Assembly (NCBI GenBank): GCA_002307065.1
Contig: DBTN01000033.1
Span: 57,202 to 115,896 of the forward strand
DNA length: 58,695 bases
Origin: Akkermansiaceae bacterium UBA1315
GTDB taxonomy: Bacteria > Verrucomicrobiota > Verrucomicrobiia > Verrucomicrobiales > Akkermansiaceae
Reading direction: 5' to 3'
In this document: positions 43,726 to 52,848 of the stretch, in pieces
Numbering within the stretch: position 1 is the first letter of the stretch
How the letters are laid out: the number at the start of each line of letters is the position of its first letter
Program-made: the position numbers and the translations under genes
The notes under the pieces: model-generated
What the model was told of the DNA's origin: nothing
The model's input: only the letters and a program-made list of their open reading frames with translations
The model's database searches: none

Positions 43726-46080
43726 ATGAGTCGCATCCACACGCATTTGTTGGGTTACCCGCGCATCGGGGAACAACGGGAATTGAAAAAGGCAACCGAG
43801 CTTTATTGGAAGGGCGAAATTCCTCGCGCTGCCTTGGAGGCGATCGGTCGTGATTTGCGGAAGCGCAATTGGCTGAAACAAAAGGCAGCCGGGATTGATT
43901 GGGTGCCCTGCAATGATTTTTCGTTTTACGACCAGGTTCTTGATGCGTCATGCCTGTTTGGAAATGTTCCGCCGCGTTTTGGATGGAACGAAACGCAGGC
44001 CGGTCTTGATGCCCGGTTTCTCATCGCTCGCGGCGCGCGCAGCACCGGGAAAGATCAAGAGGATCAGGCGGATTGCCAAACTTGCAAAGTTTCGACTTTC
44101 GCCAGTGAAATGACCAAATGGTTCGACACCAATTATCATTATATCGTTCCGGAATTTCACGCGGCATCGACCTTTGAACTTTCTGACACCAAGATCTTTG
44201 ATGAATTTCAGGAAGCGAAGTCCCTTGGGCTGAATGCAAAACCGGTTCTGATCGGGCCCGTGAGTTATCTGACACTTGGCAAAGTGCAGGATTCGAAAAA
44301 TCCGGATTTCGACCGGTTTGAACTGCTTGACAGGTTGTTGCCGGTTTACGAAAAAATCCTATCGCGACTTGCTGCGGAAGGCGCGGAGTGGGTGCAACTG
44401 GATGAACCGGTTCTGGCGCTGGATCTTTCCGAAACGCAGCGGAAAGCGTTTGAGAAAAGTTATGATCGGCTGGCCCGTGCTGCCGGTTCCGCGAAACTAC
44501 TGGTTGCGACGTACTTCGGCGAGCTGCGTGAAAATCTGCCGGTGTTTCTCCATCTTCCGGTGGCGGCGCTGCATTTTGATGCCGTGCGCGGCGAGGCCGA
44601 AATCGATCGAGTGCTGGCGGATTTTCCTGCGGATAAGATTCTTTCCTTGGGCGTGGTCGATGGCCGGAATATCTGGAAAAACGACTTTGATGCCTCCCTC
44701 GGGATTTTAGAGAAAGCCAAACGAGTCGTCGGAGAAGACCGGTTGTGGATTTCCGCTTCCTGTTCGCTGCTTCATTCGCCGGTGACGTTGGAGAGCGAAA
44801 AAGGTTTCGATTCGGAAATCAAAGATTGGTTGGCGTTCGCCGATCAAAAGCTGGAGGAGATCTCGGTGCTGAGGTCGTTGATTTCAGGAACTTCTGCCGG
44901 GGATGCGCTTGAAAAAAATCGGGCCAGTCAAACGCGCCGTCGCGAAAGTGGTCGGATTCACAATGCTTCGGTGAAGGCGCGATTGGATGCGGTCACCGCG
45001 TCGGACAGCAAGCGTCCTTCTCCTTTTGCGAAGCGTCAGGAATTGCAGCGGGCGAAACTCAAACTGCCTTTATTCCCGACGACGACGATCGGTTCGTTCC
45101 CTCAGACTGCCGAAGTGCGATCCGCGCGGGCAAAGTGGAAAAAGGGAATTCTCAGCGATGCGGAATACGATCTTTTCATCAAAGAGGAAACGCGGAAATG
45201 TGTGGAGTTTCAGGATCAAATCGGAATCGATATGCCGGTTCATGGCGAATTTGAACGCAATGACATGGTCGAATATTTTGGTGAGCAGTTGGATGGATTT
45301 GTTTTCACGGCCAACGGTTGGGTCCAAAGTTATGGCAGCCGTTGTGTCAAACCGCCGGTGATTTTCGGTGATGTCAGTCGGCCAAAAGCGATGACGACGT
45401 ATTGGTCGGAGTTTGCGCAGACGCTCACTCAACGCCCGATGAAAGGAATGCTCACCGGTCCGGTGACGATTTTGCAGTGGTCGTTTGTGAGAAATGATCA
45501 GCCGAGAGATCTGACGACCCGGCAAATCGCGTTGGCGATTCGAGATGAAGTGATCGACCTGGAGAAAGTCGGGATTGCCGCGATTCAGATTGATGAGCCA
45601 GCCATCCGGGAAGGCCTTCCTCTGCGTCGTTCCGACTGGTCGGCCTATCTTGCGTGGGCGGTCGATGCGTTCCGCTTGTGCTCAAGTGGGGTGAAAGATG
45701 ATACCCAGATTCACACTCACATGTGTTATTCGGAGTTTAATGATATCATTGCTTCGATCGCCGATCTGGATGCGGATGTGATCACCATCGAAACTTCACG
45801 CTCGAATATGGAGTTGCTGGATGCTTTTGTGGATTTTAACTATCCCAACGAAATCGGTCCGGGTGTTTATGATATTCATTCGCCACGAGTGCCGACAGTT
45901 CAAGAAATGGAAAATCTGATGAGAAAAGCAGAAACGCTGATTCCTCGGGAAAACTTGTGGGTGAATCCAGACTGCGGATTAAAAACTCGCGGATGGGAAG
46001 AAGTGAAGCCTTCATTGATCCACATGGTCGAAGCTGCCAAAGCACTTCGCGCCAAAGCGCTGGAACCGGCGGCTGTGTGA
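43726..46080 (+). CDS. metE: Cobalamin-independent methionine synthase
   Basis: A 784-residue enzyme transferring a methyl group from 5-methyltetrahydrofolate (polyglutamate) to homocysteine without B12. Both barrels are present. The N-terminal half has WFDTNYHYIVPE and LIGPVSYLTLGK. The catalytic half has LPLFPTTTIGSFPQT, GMLTGPVTILQWSFVRNDQP, IQIDEPAIREGLPL, the zinc ligands in HTHMCYSEF (His, Cys) and NPDCGLKTRGW (Cys). ATG gives MSRIHTHLLGYPRIG, the normal N-terminus. No B12 riboswitch or metH is seen. metF follows after 20 bp. Confidence 0.97.
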   Translation: MSRIHTHLLGYPRIGEQRELKKATELYWKGEIPRAALEAIGRDLRKRNWLKQKAAGIDWVPCNDFSFYDQVLDASCLFGNVPPRFGWNETQAGLDARFLIARGARSTGKDQEDQADCQTCKVSTFASEMTKWFDTNYHYIVPEFHAASTFELSDTKIFDEFQEAKSLGLNAKPVLIGPVSYLTLGKVQDSKNPDFDRFELLDRLLPVYEKILSRLAAEGAEWVQLDEPVLALDLSETQRKAFEKSYDRLARAAGSAKLLVATYFGELRENLPVFLHLPVAALHFDAVRGEAEIDRVLADFPADKILSLGVVDGRNIWKNDFDASLGILEKAKRVVGEDRLWISASCSLLHSPVTLESEKGFDSEIKDWLAFADQKLEEISVLRSLISGTSAGDALEKNRASQTRRRESGRIHNASVKARLDAVTASDSKRPSPFAKRQELQRAKLKLPLFPTTTIGSFPQTAEVRSARAKWKKGILSDAEYDLFIKEETRKCVEFQDQIGIDMPVHGEFERNDMVEYFGEQLDGFVFTANGWVQSYGSRCVKPPVIFGDVSRPKAMTTYWSEFAQTLTQRPMKGMLTGPVTILQWSFVRNDQPRDLTTRQIALAIRDEVIDLEKVGIAAIQIDEPAIREGLPLRRSDWSAYLAWAVDAFRLCSSGVKDDTQIHTHMCYSEFNDIIASIADLDADVITIETSRSNMELLDAFVDFNYPNEIGPGVYDIHSPRVPTVQEMENLMRKAETLIPRENLWVNPDCGLKTRGWEEVKPSLIHMVEAAKALRAKALEPAAV

Positions 46081-46100
46081 TCGAATTGCTCCCTAAAGAA

Positions 46101-47024
46101 ATGCATATTCAGGAGATTCTCAGCGGGAAAGGTCCGAAATTTTCTTTCGAATTTTTCCCGCCAAAAACCGAAGATGGCGCGGCCGGGTTGGCGGGCTGCG
46201 TTGCGGAATTGCGGTCATTTTCTCCAGCATTTGTCAGCGTCACCTACGGCGCAGGCGGATCGACGAGTGATCGGACTCACGATTGTGCCGTAGGGATTCA
46301 GAACGGCACCGGGATTCCAACCATTCCTCATCTGACCTGTGTCGGGCAGTGCGAGAAATCGATCGATCAGATCCTGAAAAGATATGTGTCCCAAGGGATC
46401 GGTAATCTCCTTGCGTTGCGCGGTGATCCGCCGAAAAGCGGTGGAACCGGTCGGTCGGGAGATTTTCGACATGCCGCGGATTTGGTGAAATGGATTCGTC
46501 GTTTTGCCGAGCGTCACGGGCACCCGGACCGGCGAGGTTTTGGAATCGGTGTGGCGGGATTTCCGGAAGGTCATCCCGCTACGCCGAATCGAATGCTTGA
46601 GATGGATTATCTGAAGGCAAAGGTAGATGCTGGCGCGGATTATATCTGCACTCAGTTGTTTTTGGATAATCACGATTTCTATGATTTTCGTGACCGGTGT
46701 GAGTTGGCAGGGATTCGGATTCCCATTCTGGCGGGGATCATGCCGGTGACGAGCGAGAAGAGCTTGACGCGAATTGCCGAACTGGCCGGTGGTGCTCGAT
46801 TTCCTGCGGTGTTGCTGAAATCGTTTCGCCGTGCCGGGGGAAATGCCGAAGCCGAGCGGCGAGTCGGAATTCACTACGCGACGGAGCAGTGCGCGGATCT
46901 TTTGGATCAAGGGGTGACTGGAATTCATTTTTACACGCTCAATCAACCCGTTTCCACGCGTGAAATTCTGCGAAATCTGGGAGTGAAGGAGGCCCGCGAG
47001 ATCGAGAATTGGGTGGGCGCGTAA
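46101..47024 (+). CDS. metF: 5,10-methylenetetrahydrofolate reductase
   Basis: A 307-residue flavoenzyme making 5-methyltetrahydrofolate for MetE. Typical segments are FSFEFFPPKTEDGAAGL (catalytic Glu), FVSVTYGAGGSTSDRT, IPHLTCVGQ, NLLALRGDPP, GVAGFPEGHP, VDAGADYICTQLFLDN and ILAGIMPVTSEKSLTRI, then GIHFYTLNQPVSTREIL. It is intact and of normal length for the bacterial type. It is transcribed with metE under presumed MetR control. Confidence 0.95.
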   Translation: MHIQEILSGKGPKFSFEFFPPKTEDGAAGLAGCVAELRSFSPAFVSVTYGAGGSTSDRTHDCAVGIQNGTGIPTIPHLTCVGQCEKSIDQILKRYVSQGIGNLLALRGDPPKSGGTGRSGDFRHAADLVKWIRRFAERHGHPDRRGFGIGVAGFPEGHPATPNRMLEMDYLKAKVDAGADYICTQLFLDNHDFYDFRDRCELAGIRIPILAGIMPVTSEKSLTRIAELAGGARFPAVLLKSFRRAGGNAEAERRVGIHYATEQCADLLDQGVTGIHFYTLNQPVSTREILRNLGVKEAREIENWVGA

Positions 47025-47204
47025 AATAAAATCCATAAAATTTCTGCCGCCGATTCCCATAGGGGGATCGAACCGGTTGCCAAACACTTAGGCGGAATGG
47101 TGCGGTCTGTGAGACTTCAAAAACGAAGGCGATGGGAAGACCGATAAGCTGGAAATGCTCGATGATTCTTGCAGGATTTCGATTCGAGGGCTTGTATTGA
47201 AGTC

Positions 47205-48356
47205 ATGATTAAACTCAGTTTTGCAATGGCCATGGTGGCGGCGAGCGCGGTTTCACCGGTGTTTGGACAGGAAATTCCGAAGGTGATGGCGATCGGTTCG
47301 TCTGCTCCGGAGTTCTCGTTGAAGGGGACGGATGGGAAGACTCACACGCTTTCGAGTTATGCGGATTCGAAGATCTTGTGCCTGATTTTCACTTCAAATC
47401 ACTGCCCGGATTCGGTCGGCGCGGCGACGCGGATGGAAAAGATTCATCAGGATTACAAAGACAAGGGCGTGGCAATCGTGGCCGTCAATTCGAACAATCC
47501 GGAGGCGTTGACTCCGGATGAGTTGGGCTATTCACCTTACGGGGATTCGTTCGAAGAAATGGCTCCGTTCGCTGCGGAGTATGGTTGGACGTTTCCTTAT
47601 CTTTATGATGGGGAGGCCCAATCGCTGGCGACGGCCTGCGGGGCGCAATCGACTCCACACGTGTTCGTTTTCGATGCGGACCGGAAGCTTCGTTACACCG
47701 GTCGGATGGATGACGGTCAGCGCAACAAGGGTGAAGTCGATCAAAGCCTCTTGCGTGACACGCTCGATGCGATGCTTGCAGGAGAGGAAGTGAAAACGCC
47801 GGTCACTCGCTCGTTCGGCTGCTCGACCAAATGGTTGTTCAAGAAAGCCAACGTCGCGAAGGATCAGGAAAACTGGGAAAAGAAAGAAGTGACCGTTGCG
47901 GATTTGGATGAAGCCCTTGCGAAGAAGCTCCGGGAGAATGGATCGAAGAATGTGAGGTTGATCAATTTCTGGTCCACCACCTGCGGCCCATGCGTTGCCG
48001 AATTTCCAGACCTGGTGGATACCGGTCGTCGTTTTCAAAACCGGCCGGCCGAGTTTATTTCCGTCAGTCTCGATCCTGCGGACAAGCGGGAAGCGGTTTC
48101 GAAATTTCTCAAATCCCGTCACGCGGCGATCCCGGGGCCGACGGCCGAATCCTTGAAGGAAGCTGGCCTTTCATCCAACAATTTCCATTGGACGGGTGGC
48201 AATCCTGACGCCCTCGCGGAGGCGATCGATCCGGAATGGACCGGTGCCTTGCCTCACACGGTTCTGATCTCCCAAGATGGAAAAATCCTGTGGAGACACA
48301 ACGGCCCGATCGATGTGGTCGAGGTCCGTCGTCAGGTGCTCAAAGGCCTTGAGTGA
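47205..48356 (+). CDS. Exported two-domain thioredoxin-like protein
   Basis: A 383-residue protein with a signal peptide (SFAMAMVAASAVSPVFGQE). Domain 1 (about 30-190) is peroxiredoxin/AhpC-TSA-like: GSSAPEFSLKGTDGKTHTLSSYA, FTSNHCPDS (one Cys, C67) and AVNSNNPEALTPDE. Domain 2 (about 215-383) is TlpA/ResA-like with an active-site FWSTTCGPCVAEFP (C260, C263) and SLDPADKREAVSKFLKSRH. The second has a reactive CGPC pair. The first has lost a second Cys in its CPDS site. It is probably a periplasmic thiol-disulfide protein, perhaps reducing cytochrome c apoproteins or the cytochrome downstream. It is followed by a terminator and converges with the cytochrome gene. Confidence 0.8.
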   Translation: MIKLSFAMAMVAASAVSPVFGQEIPKVMAIGSSAPEFSLKGTDGKTHTLSSYADSKILCLIFTSNHCPDSVGAATRMEKIHQDYKDKGVAIVAVNSNNPEALTPDELGYSPYGDSFEEMAPFAAEYGWTFPYLYDGEAQSLATACGAQSTPHVFVFDADRKLRYTGRMDDGQRNKGEVDQSLLRDTLDAMLAGEEVKTPVTRSFGCSTKWLFKKANVAKDQENWEKKEVTVADLDEALAKKLRENGSKNVRLINFWSTTCGPCVAEFPDLVDTGRRFQNRPAEFISVSLDPADKREAVSKFLKSRHAAIPGPTAESLKEAGLSSNNFHWTGGNPDALAEAIDPEWTGALPHTVLISQDGKILWRHNGPIDVVEVRRQVLKGLE

Positions 48357-48368
48357 AATTCAAAAATA

Positions 48369-48401
48369 AGGCCGAACCGGTTTGCTCAACCGGTTCGGCC
48401 T
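48369..48401. terminator. Bidirectional terminator built from two AACCGGTT motifs
   Basis: Perfect 14-bp stem, AGGCCGAACCGGTT with AACCGGTTCGGCCT, around a 5-base loop TGCTC, in the 62-bp gap between two convergent genes. On the minus strand it is followed by TTATTTTTG, so it should end the cytochrome gene transcript. On the plus strand the T tract is weaker. Both arms carry the over-represented palindrome, much as paired uptake sequences act as terminators in Neisseria and Haemophilus. Confidence 0.85.
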
Positions 48402-48418
48402 CGTTCTGTAAGATCGAT

Positions 48419-48961
48419 TTATTTGCGGACGGCGGCGACGATCGAAGTGCCGATGAAAAGCAAAACCACGACGACGACCCAAACGGGCAAACCGAGGTCC
48501 GTTTTGAGATTGTCGTATTTTGTCGATACCGGTGCGGCCTCGCTGGTGCCGGTGGTAGCGGCTTCCGGAACCGGTGGTGGAACCAGATCTGCAACCGTAA
48601 GTTGAGGTTTGCCGACTTCGCTTCTCAGGGCGGCGACTTCTTCAGTGGTGACGGCGCTGGCCGTATTGCCAAAGGAGTTCCGAACATACGTCAGGACGGC
48701 CGCGATTTGTTCGTCCGTCTGATAACCCATCGGCATCATGCCTGCGGGGAAATTGTATTCCTGACCTTTGACTTTGATCGGCCCCTGAAGCCCGCGGAAC
48801 TGAATGCGGATGAGGTTTTCGACCGGGCCGGTCACCCATTCCGAGCCAGCGAGCGGCGGTGCGGCGGCGGTGCCTTCGCCTCCTTGTCCGTGGCAGGCGC
48901 CGCAGACCATGAATTGTTGTTGGCCAGCTTTGAGTAGGGTCGGGTCGATCGTTTCGCTCAT
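48419..48961 (-). CDS. c-type cytochrome with C-terminal membrane anchor
   Basis: A 180-residue protein. The heme motif CGACH (C20, C23, H24) opens a cytochrome c domain that includes PPLAGSEWVTGP, a Met region (FPAGMMPMGY) and DEQIAAVLTYVRNSFGN. The C-terminus has a membrane helix (about 157-178, WVVVVVLLFIGTSIVAAV) and a basic end. No N-terminal signal is seen and no upstream start adds one, although c-type cytochromes mature outside the cytoplasm. It may use the C-terminal helix for membrane insertion, or have a missing start. It converges with the thioredoxin-like gene. Confidence 0.82.
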   Translation of the reverse strand: MSETIDPTLLKAGQQQFMVCGACHGQGGEGTAAAPPLAGSEWVTGPVENLIRIQFRGLQGPIKVKGQEYNFPAGMMPMGYQTDEQIAAVLTYVRNSFGNTASAVTTEEVAALRSEVGKPQLTVADLVPPPVPEAATTGTSEAAPVSTKYDNLKTDLGLPVWVVVVVLLFIGTSIVAAVRK

Positions 48962-49170
48962 TTTGTTAGAAGGGTGTTGGGTTCGTGATGGATGGCTGCT
49001 GCCGCAGTGTGGCGATCTTTGCGCGGCTTTTGCAAGGTTTCAAGCCAGGCGACGAGATCGCGGGTAAGCACCCGAATACCGACGGCGCTGCCTATACGAC
49101 GTGCAAAACCGGTTTCGTTCGGATTTTTTTCCGAGATCGGGGGATCTTCTTTTTCCCGCGTGCCGTTATT

Positions 49171-49308
49171 CCGCCGCCGGCTAGGCCGGAGAGGAAACCC
49201 GCGGTGCTGGCTTTTCCCATCGGAGCCTTTGCCGCTGTCCCACACCGTGAGTTTGTCGATCTTGAGATTGGAGATCGCTTTGACCTGGGCTTCCACCAGT
49301 TGAGAGTG
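49171..49308 (-). pseudogene. Flotillin-like gene relic (C-terminal fragment, frameshifted)
   Basis: On the minus strand one frame reads LVEAQVKAISNLKIDKLTVWDSGKGSDGK, and a second frame continues STAGFLSGLAGG. Joined, this is the C-terminal region of flotillin/SPFH proteins (KIDKxTVWDSG, then a FLSGL segment). Upstream the homology stops near the ypfJ promoter and no 5' part of a flotillin is present. The rest of the 444-bp gap between the cytochrome gene and ypfJ shows no other gene, only open frames without homology. Confidence 0.6.
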
Positions 49309-49405
49309 TAACCGCTTGGGAACCCGGGTGTTTCCGCTGAATGACGGGTGATCGCGCGGGAAAACGGCGCTTGCGGAAAAGGGGGTGAAGTTTTAGGAAA
49401 CGAGG

Positions 49406-50266
49406 ATGCGCTGGGAAGGACGTCGGCAGAGTACGAATGTGGAAGATCGTCGTGGACAAGGCGGGGGACGCCGTGGCGGCGGGGTGGTTTTGGGGGGCGG
49501 ACTGGGGACGCTGGCGATCGTGGTGGTGATGTTGCTGATGGGTGTCGATCCGTCGCAGCTTTTGGACATGGCCGGACAGCCACCGGTTGCGGAAAGCAGC
49601 GAGGTGACGGAATCGCCGGAGGCTCAGAAAGCGAAGGAATTTGTCAGCGTTGTTTTGGCCGATACGGAGGAAATCTGGGATGAGCAATTTCGTGCGATGG
49701 GGAAAACTTACGAGCATCCCAAGCTCGTCCTTTTTTCAAACAGCGTGAATTCCGGCTGCGGATTTGCCGATGCGCAAGTCGGGCCGTTTTATTGTCCAGC
49801 AGACCGGACGATCTATATCGATCTCGGATTTTTTAACGAACTTTCCAACCGGTTTGGCGCGCCGGGAGATTTCGCGCAGGCGTATGTCATTGCTCACGAA
49901 GTCGGCCATCATGTGCAAAATTTGCTGGGGATTTCGGATCAACTTCACAGCGCGCGAGGACGCGTTTCGCAGGAAAAATACAACGAGCTTTCCGTGAGGC
50001 TGGAGCTGCAGGCCGATTTTTTCGCCGGGATGTGGGCGAAAAAAGGTCAGGAAGCGTTTGGTTTCCTCGATCAGGGGGATGTGGAAGAAGCGCTCACCGC
50101 CGCTCAAGCGATCGGGGATGACACTTTGCAAAAGCAGGCGCAGGGTAGAGTCGTGCCGGATTCCTTCACTCATGGCACTTCCGCTCAGCGTGTTCGCTGG
50201 TTCCGCAAAGGTTACGAAACCGGTGACATCCGCCAAGGGGACACGTTCAGCACGGATGATTTGTGA
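49406..50266 (+). CDS. ypfJ: Neutral zinc metallopeptidase of YpfJ/KPN_02809 type
   Basis: A 286-residue membrane-anchored protein. A Gly/Arg-rich cytoplasmic start is followed by one membrane helix (about 28-46). The zinc site is HEVGHHVQ (H164, E165, H168), with SGCGFADAQVGPFYCPADRTIYIDLGFF before it and LELQADFFAGMWA after it, supplying the third ligand region. The C-terminus is the conserved PDSFTHGTSAQRVRWFRKGYETGD. All key residues are present. It is a putative periplasmic metalloprotease. It overlaps the aminotransferase 3' end by 20 bases. Confidence 0.9.
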   Translation: MRWEGRRQSTNVEDRRGQGGGRRGGGVVLGGGLGTLAIVVVMLLMGVDPSQLLDMAGQPPVAESSEVTESPEAQKAKEFVSVVLADTEEIWDEQFRAMGKTYEHPKLVLFSNSVNSGCGFADAQVGPFYCPADRTIYIDLGFFNELSNRFGAPGDFAQAYVIAHEVGHHVQNLLGISDQLHSARGRVSQEKYNELSVRLELQADFFAGMWAKKGQEAFGFLDQGDVEEALTAAQAIGDDTLQKQAQGRVVPDSFTHGTSAQRVRWFRKGYETGDIRQGDTFSTDDL

Positions 50267-51557
50267 GCTGGGTGGCGATTTTCCCAACGCAGTGATCGAT
50301 TTCTTCCGGGGTGATTCCGAACGGCGGGGTGAATGCGAGGACGTGACCCTCGGGCGCATCGGGAAGAAGAAGGATGCCGGATTTTAAAAGCTTGCCGACG
50401 ATTTGGATCGCGACGTCGCCAGCGGGTCGGCCGTCGGAATGGCGGAGTTCGATGCCTTTCATCAAACCGGTTCCGCGGATTTGGTGGACCTGCGACAAAC
50501 CGGTCAGTGTCGAAAGCGCGGTGTCGAGTGAAGCGCTGGTTTTTGCGACGAGTTCGGCGGTTTCGGGTTTCGCGTGTTCGTCAAGCGAGGCAATCGCCAT
50601 CGCGCAGCCGAGTGGATTTCCGAGGAAAGTGCTCGTGTGAAGTGCTTCGCCGTGGGTTTCCGGCCACGCATCCATGACCGGTTTCGAACCGACACAGGCG
50701 GAAATGGGAAAGCCGCCGCTGAGCGCCTTGCCGAGGCAGATGAGATCCGGTACGACGCCGGAATGTTCGCAGGCGAAGAGTTTTCCGGTGCGATGGAAAC
50801 CGGTGTAAATTTCGTCGAGGATGAGCAGCGCGCCGTGTTGATCGCACCAGTTTCGCAGTTCTGTGAGAAATGTTTCGTGCGGAACGACGATGCCGCCGCG
50901 GCCTTGGATCGGTTCGGCGAGGACGGCGGCGATTTTTGAGCCGTCGATTTTTTTCAGCGCTTCGCGAAAGGCTTCGATCGAGGGGCAATCGTCGATTTTT
51001 GGGAAAGGCAGGCGGGTGGTAACCGGTGCGATTTGTCCGACGAACGGTTTGCGAAACCAAGGGATTCCCGCGCCCAAGAGTGCGCCGTAACCGAGGCCGT
51101 GGTACCCGCCTTCGAACGAAACGATCGAGTTTCGACCGGTGGCGAGTGCGGCGGTTTTGAGTGCGGCCTCGACCGCTTCGAAGCCGGAATTTCCGAGAAG
51201 GATTTTTCCATGCTGGCCGGTCCAGCGTTCAAACGTGAGAGCGCTGAGTTTTTCGCAAAGCTCGACTTTTAATCGGGCTGGGTGGACATCGCCCATCGCG
51301 TGGAGCAGGTGCTGGGATTGATCGCGCAAGGCCTCCGCTGCGAATCCGTGGCCGTGACCGGTGACGCCAAACGCGCTGGTGAGATCGATGAACCGGTTTC
51401 CGTCGCTGTCCCAGACGTTCACCCCGTCGGCGCGTTCCCAGAAGATCGGCCAATCGGCAGAAACAAAGGTCGTGTTACGGCATTCGACTTGGCGCAAGCG
51501 TTGGGCGAGTTCGAGGGAACGCGGGCCGGGAACAGCGGTGATCAGCTCGGGAAGCAT
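50247..51557 (-). CDS. Class III PLP-dependent aminotransferase
   Basis: A 436-residue fold-type I enzyme. It shows VWDSDGNRFIDLTSAFGVTGHGH, LLGNSGFEAVEAALKTA, SFEGGYHGLGYGAL, AVLAEPIQGRGGIVVP, LLILDEIYTGFHRTG and the PLP-lysine region LICLGKALSGGFPISACVG, with THGEALHTSTFLGNPLGCA after it. The family includes 4-aminobutyrate, acetylornithine and diaminopelargonate aminotransferases. The exact amine is not readable, although the pattern is closest to the GABA/putrescine type. The start MLPELITAVPGPRS is chosen; an upstream extension is GC-rich without homology. Confidence 0.88.
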   Translation of the reverse strand: MLPELITAVPGPRSLELAQRLRQVECRNTTFVSADWPIFWERADGVNVWDSDGNRFIDLTSAFGVTGHGHGFAAEALRDQSQHLLHAMGDVHPARLKVELCEKLSALTFERWTGQHGKILLGNSGFEAVEAALKTAALATGRNSIVSFEGGYHGLGYGALLGAGIPWFRKPFVGQIAPVTTRLPFPKIDDCPSIEAFREALKKIDGSKIAAVLAEPIQGRGGIVVPHETFLTELRNWCDQHGALLILDEIYTGFHRTGKLFACEHSGVVPDLICLGKALSGGFPISACVGSKPVMDAWPETHGEALHTSTFLGNPLGCAMAIASLDEHAKPETAELVAKTSASLDTALSTLTGLSQVHQIRGTGLMKGIELRHSDGRPAGDVAIQIVGKLLKSGILLLPDAPEGHVLAFTPPFGITPEEIDHCVGKIATQLTNHPC

Positions 51558-51606
51558 GGAGCGATGCTGGATTTTTAACGCCGAAATGAAAGGTCCTTGG
51601 GAAAAA

Positions 51607-52836
51607 TCATGGAGCGGTGATTTTCCAAACCGCGAAAAGCGCGGCGGCGGTGCAAATGGCGAGGGCAATGCTACCGAGAATGCGATCGCCAGTGGTTGAT
51701 TTCGGGCGGTAGGCGGAAGCGGATTTTGGAAAAACGATCAACGCGTAAGCCATCCCAGCGATCAGCCCGCCGGCATGTGCGGCATTATCGATAAACCGAT
51801 AGCCGAGTAGTCCGATCAGTGCCGTCAGCAAGACGCCTGCCGCCAAACGCCGGCGGGCCGAGCGAGGGACGAGGCGGGCGTGCAAGGTTTCGAAAACCAG
51901 TAGAAATCCGAGCCAGCCCATGAGGCCGCCGGATGCGCCGACCGAGGGTGCGTGAACCCATCGCGCGGATGCCTCGCCGCCGATCCACGCGGAAAAGAGA
52001 AACACCAGCGGCAGGTGCGGCCAACGAGCGAAGACTTCCAAGCGCTTTCCGAGATACAGAAGCGCGGCGGCATTCATCAGGAAATGCACGATATTTCCGT
52101 GAAGAAATGGCGCGGTCAGCAAGCGCCAGCTTTCGCCGGAGCGGTAGGCGGATTTGACCAATCCGGCGGCGGAAATCCCGTCGCTCGGCAAAAGTTGGGC
52201 AATTCCGACGAGAATCATCAGCCCGAGAAAAAACCGGGTGACGGGAGCGTTTTGCCGTTCCAGCCAGATCTCAAATCGGATCAGCGGCACGGAAGCGGCC
52301 ATGGTCGTTTCCGACCAATTATTCAATTCGGCTGCGCGTTTGCGGGCCTGATACCACGGGATGAAGGCGAAGATCGTAAAAACCAGCAGGGCGATTCCGA
52401 TTTGCAACGAACCGATCGTCGCTCGCAAGGCAGGCAGAATTTTTTCCGGAAACGTCTCGCCCGCCAGCGCTGGCAACCCGGTCGCCCGGTAAAAGGTGTA
52501 AAGGACCATGGCGGTCACCATCAGTCCGAGCCACCGCATTTTGTGCTGCGCGTCGTCTAGGTCATCGTGAGACCAACGGGTTCTTGCGGCGCGAATCGCC
52601 TCGATGAGTTCGCCGGATTCCTCTGGCACCACCATTTGCGGGCGGCTGGGTGTCCAGACCAGGCAGACTTTGCTCTGGGTGTCTTCGCGGATCGCGGCTG
52701 CGAGCGTTTCCAGCGAATCACAGGGATGTTGCTGATTTTTCGAATCGACCCAGCCCCAGCCGGGAGGTGCGGGTGGAAAAGCTTCACGACGCGCCCAGAT
52801 GGGAGCGTCGGTGGTTTCAAGTGCGGCGTCGTTCAC
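51607..52836 (-). CDS. Second rhomboid-family protease
   Basis: A 409-residue multispanning protein. A cytoplasmic N-terminal region of about 100 residues, with a GYF-like GWGWVDSKNQQHPC motif, precedes a membrane region. Rhomboid residues are HFLMN (H251, N255), S302 in GASGGLMGW and H354 in AAHAGGLIAG, so it appears active. It differs from the first rhomboid by its two extra N-terminal membrane segments. The gene is 12 bp downstream of secG on the same strand. No ACCGGT is present in it. Confidence 0.88.
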   Translation of the reverse strand: MNDAALETTDAPIWARREAFPPAPPGWGWVDSKNQQHPCDSLETLAAAIREDTQSKVCLVWTPSRPQMVVPEESGELIEAIRAARTRWSHDDLDDAQHKMRWLGLMVTAMVLYTFYRATGLPALAGETFPEKILPALRATIGSLQIGIALLVFTIFAFIPWYQARKRAAELNNWSETTMAASVPLIRFEIWLERQNAPVTRFFLGLMILVGIAQLLPSDGISAAGLVKSAYRSGESWRLLTAPFLHGNIVHFLMNAAALLYLGKRLEVFARWPHLPLVFLFSAWIGGEASARWVHAPSVGASGGLMGWLGFLLVFETLHARLVPRSARRRLAAGVLLTALIGLLGYRFIDNAAHAGGLIAGMAYALIVFPKSASAYRPKSTTGDRILGSIALAICTAAALFAVWKITAP

Positions 52837-52848
52837 GCCGGGAAAGCG

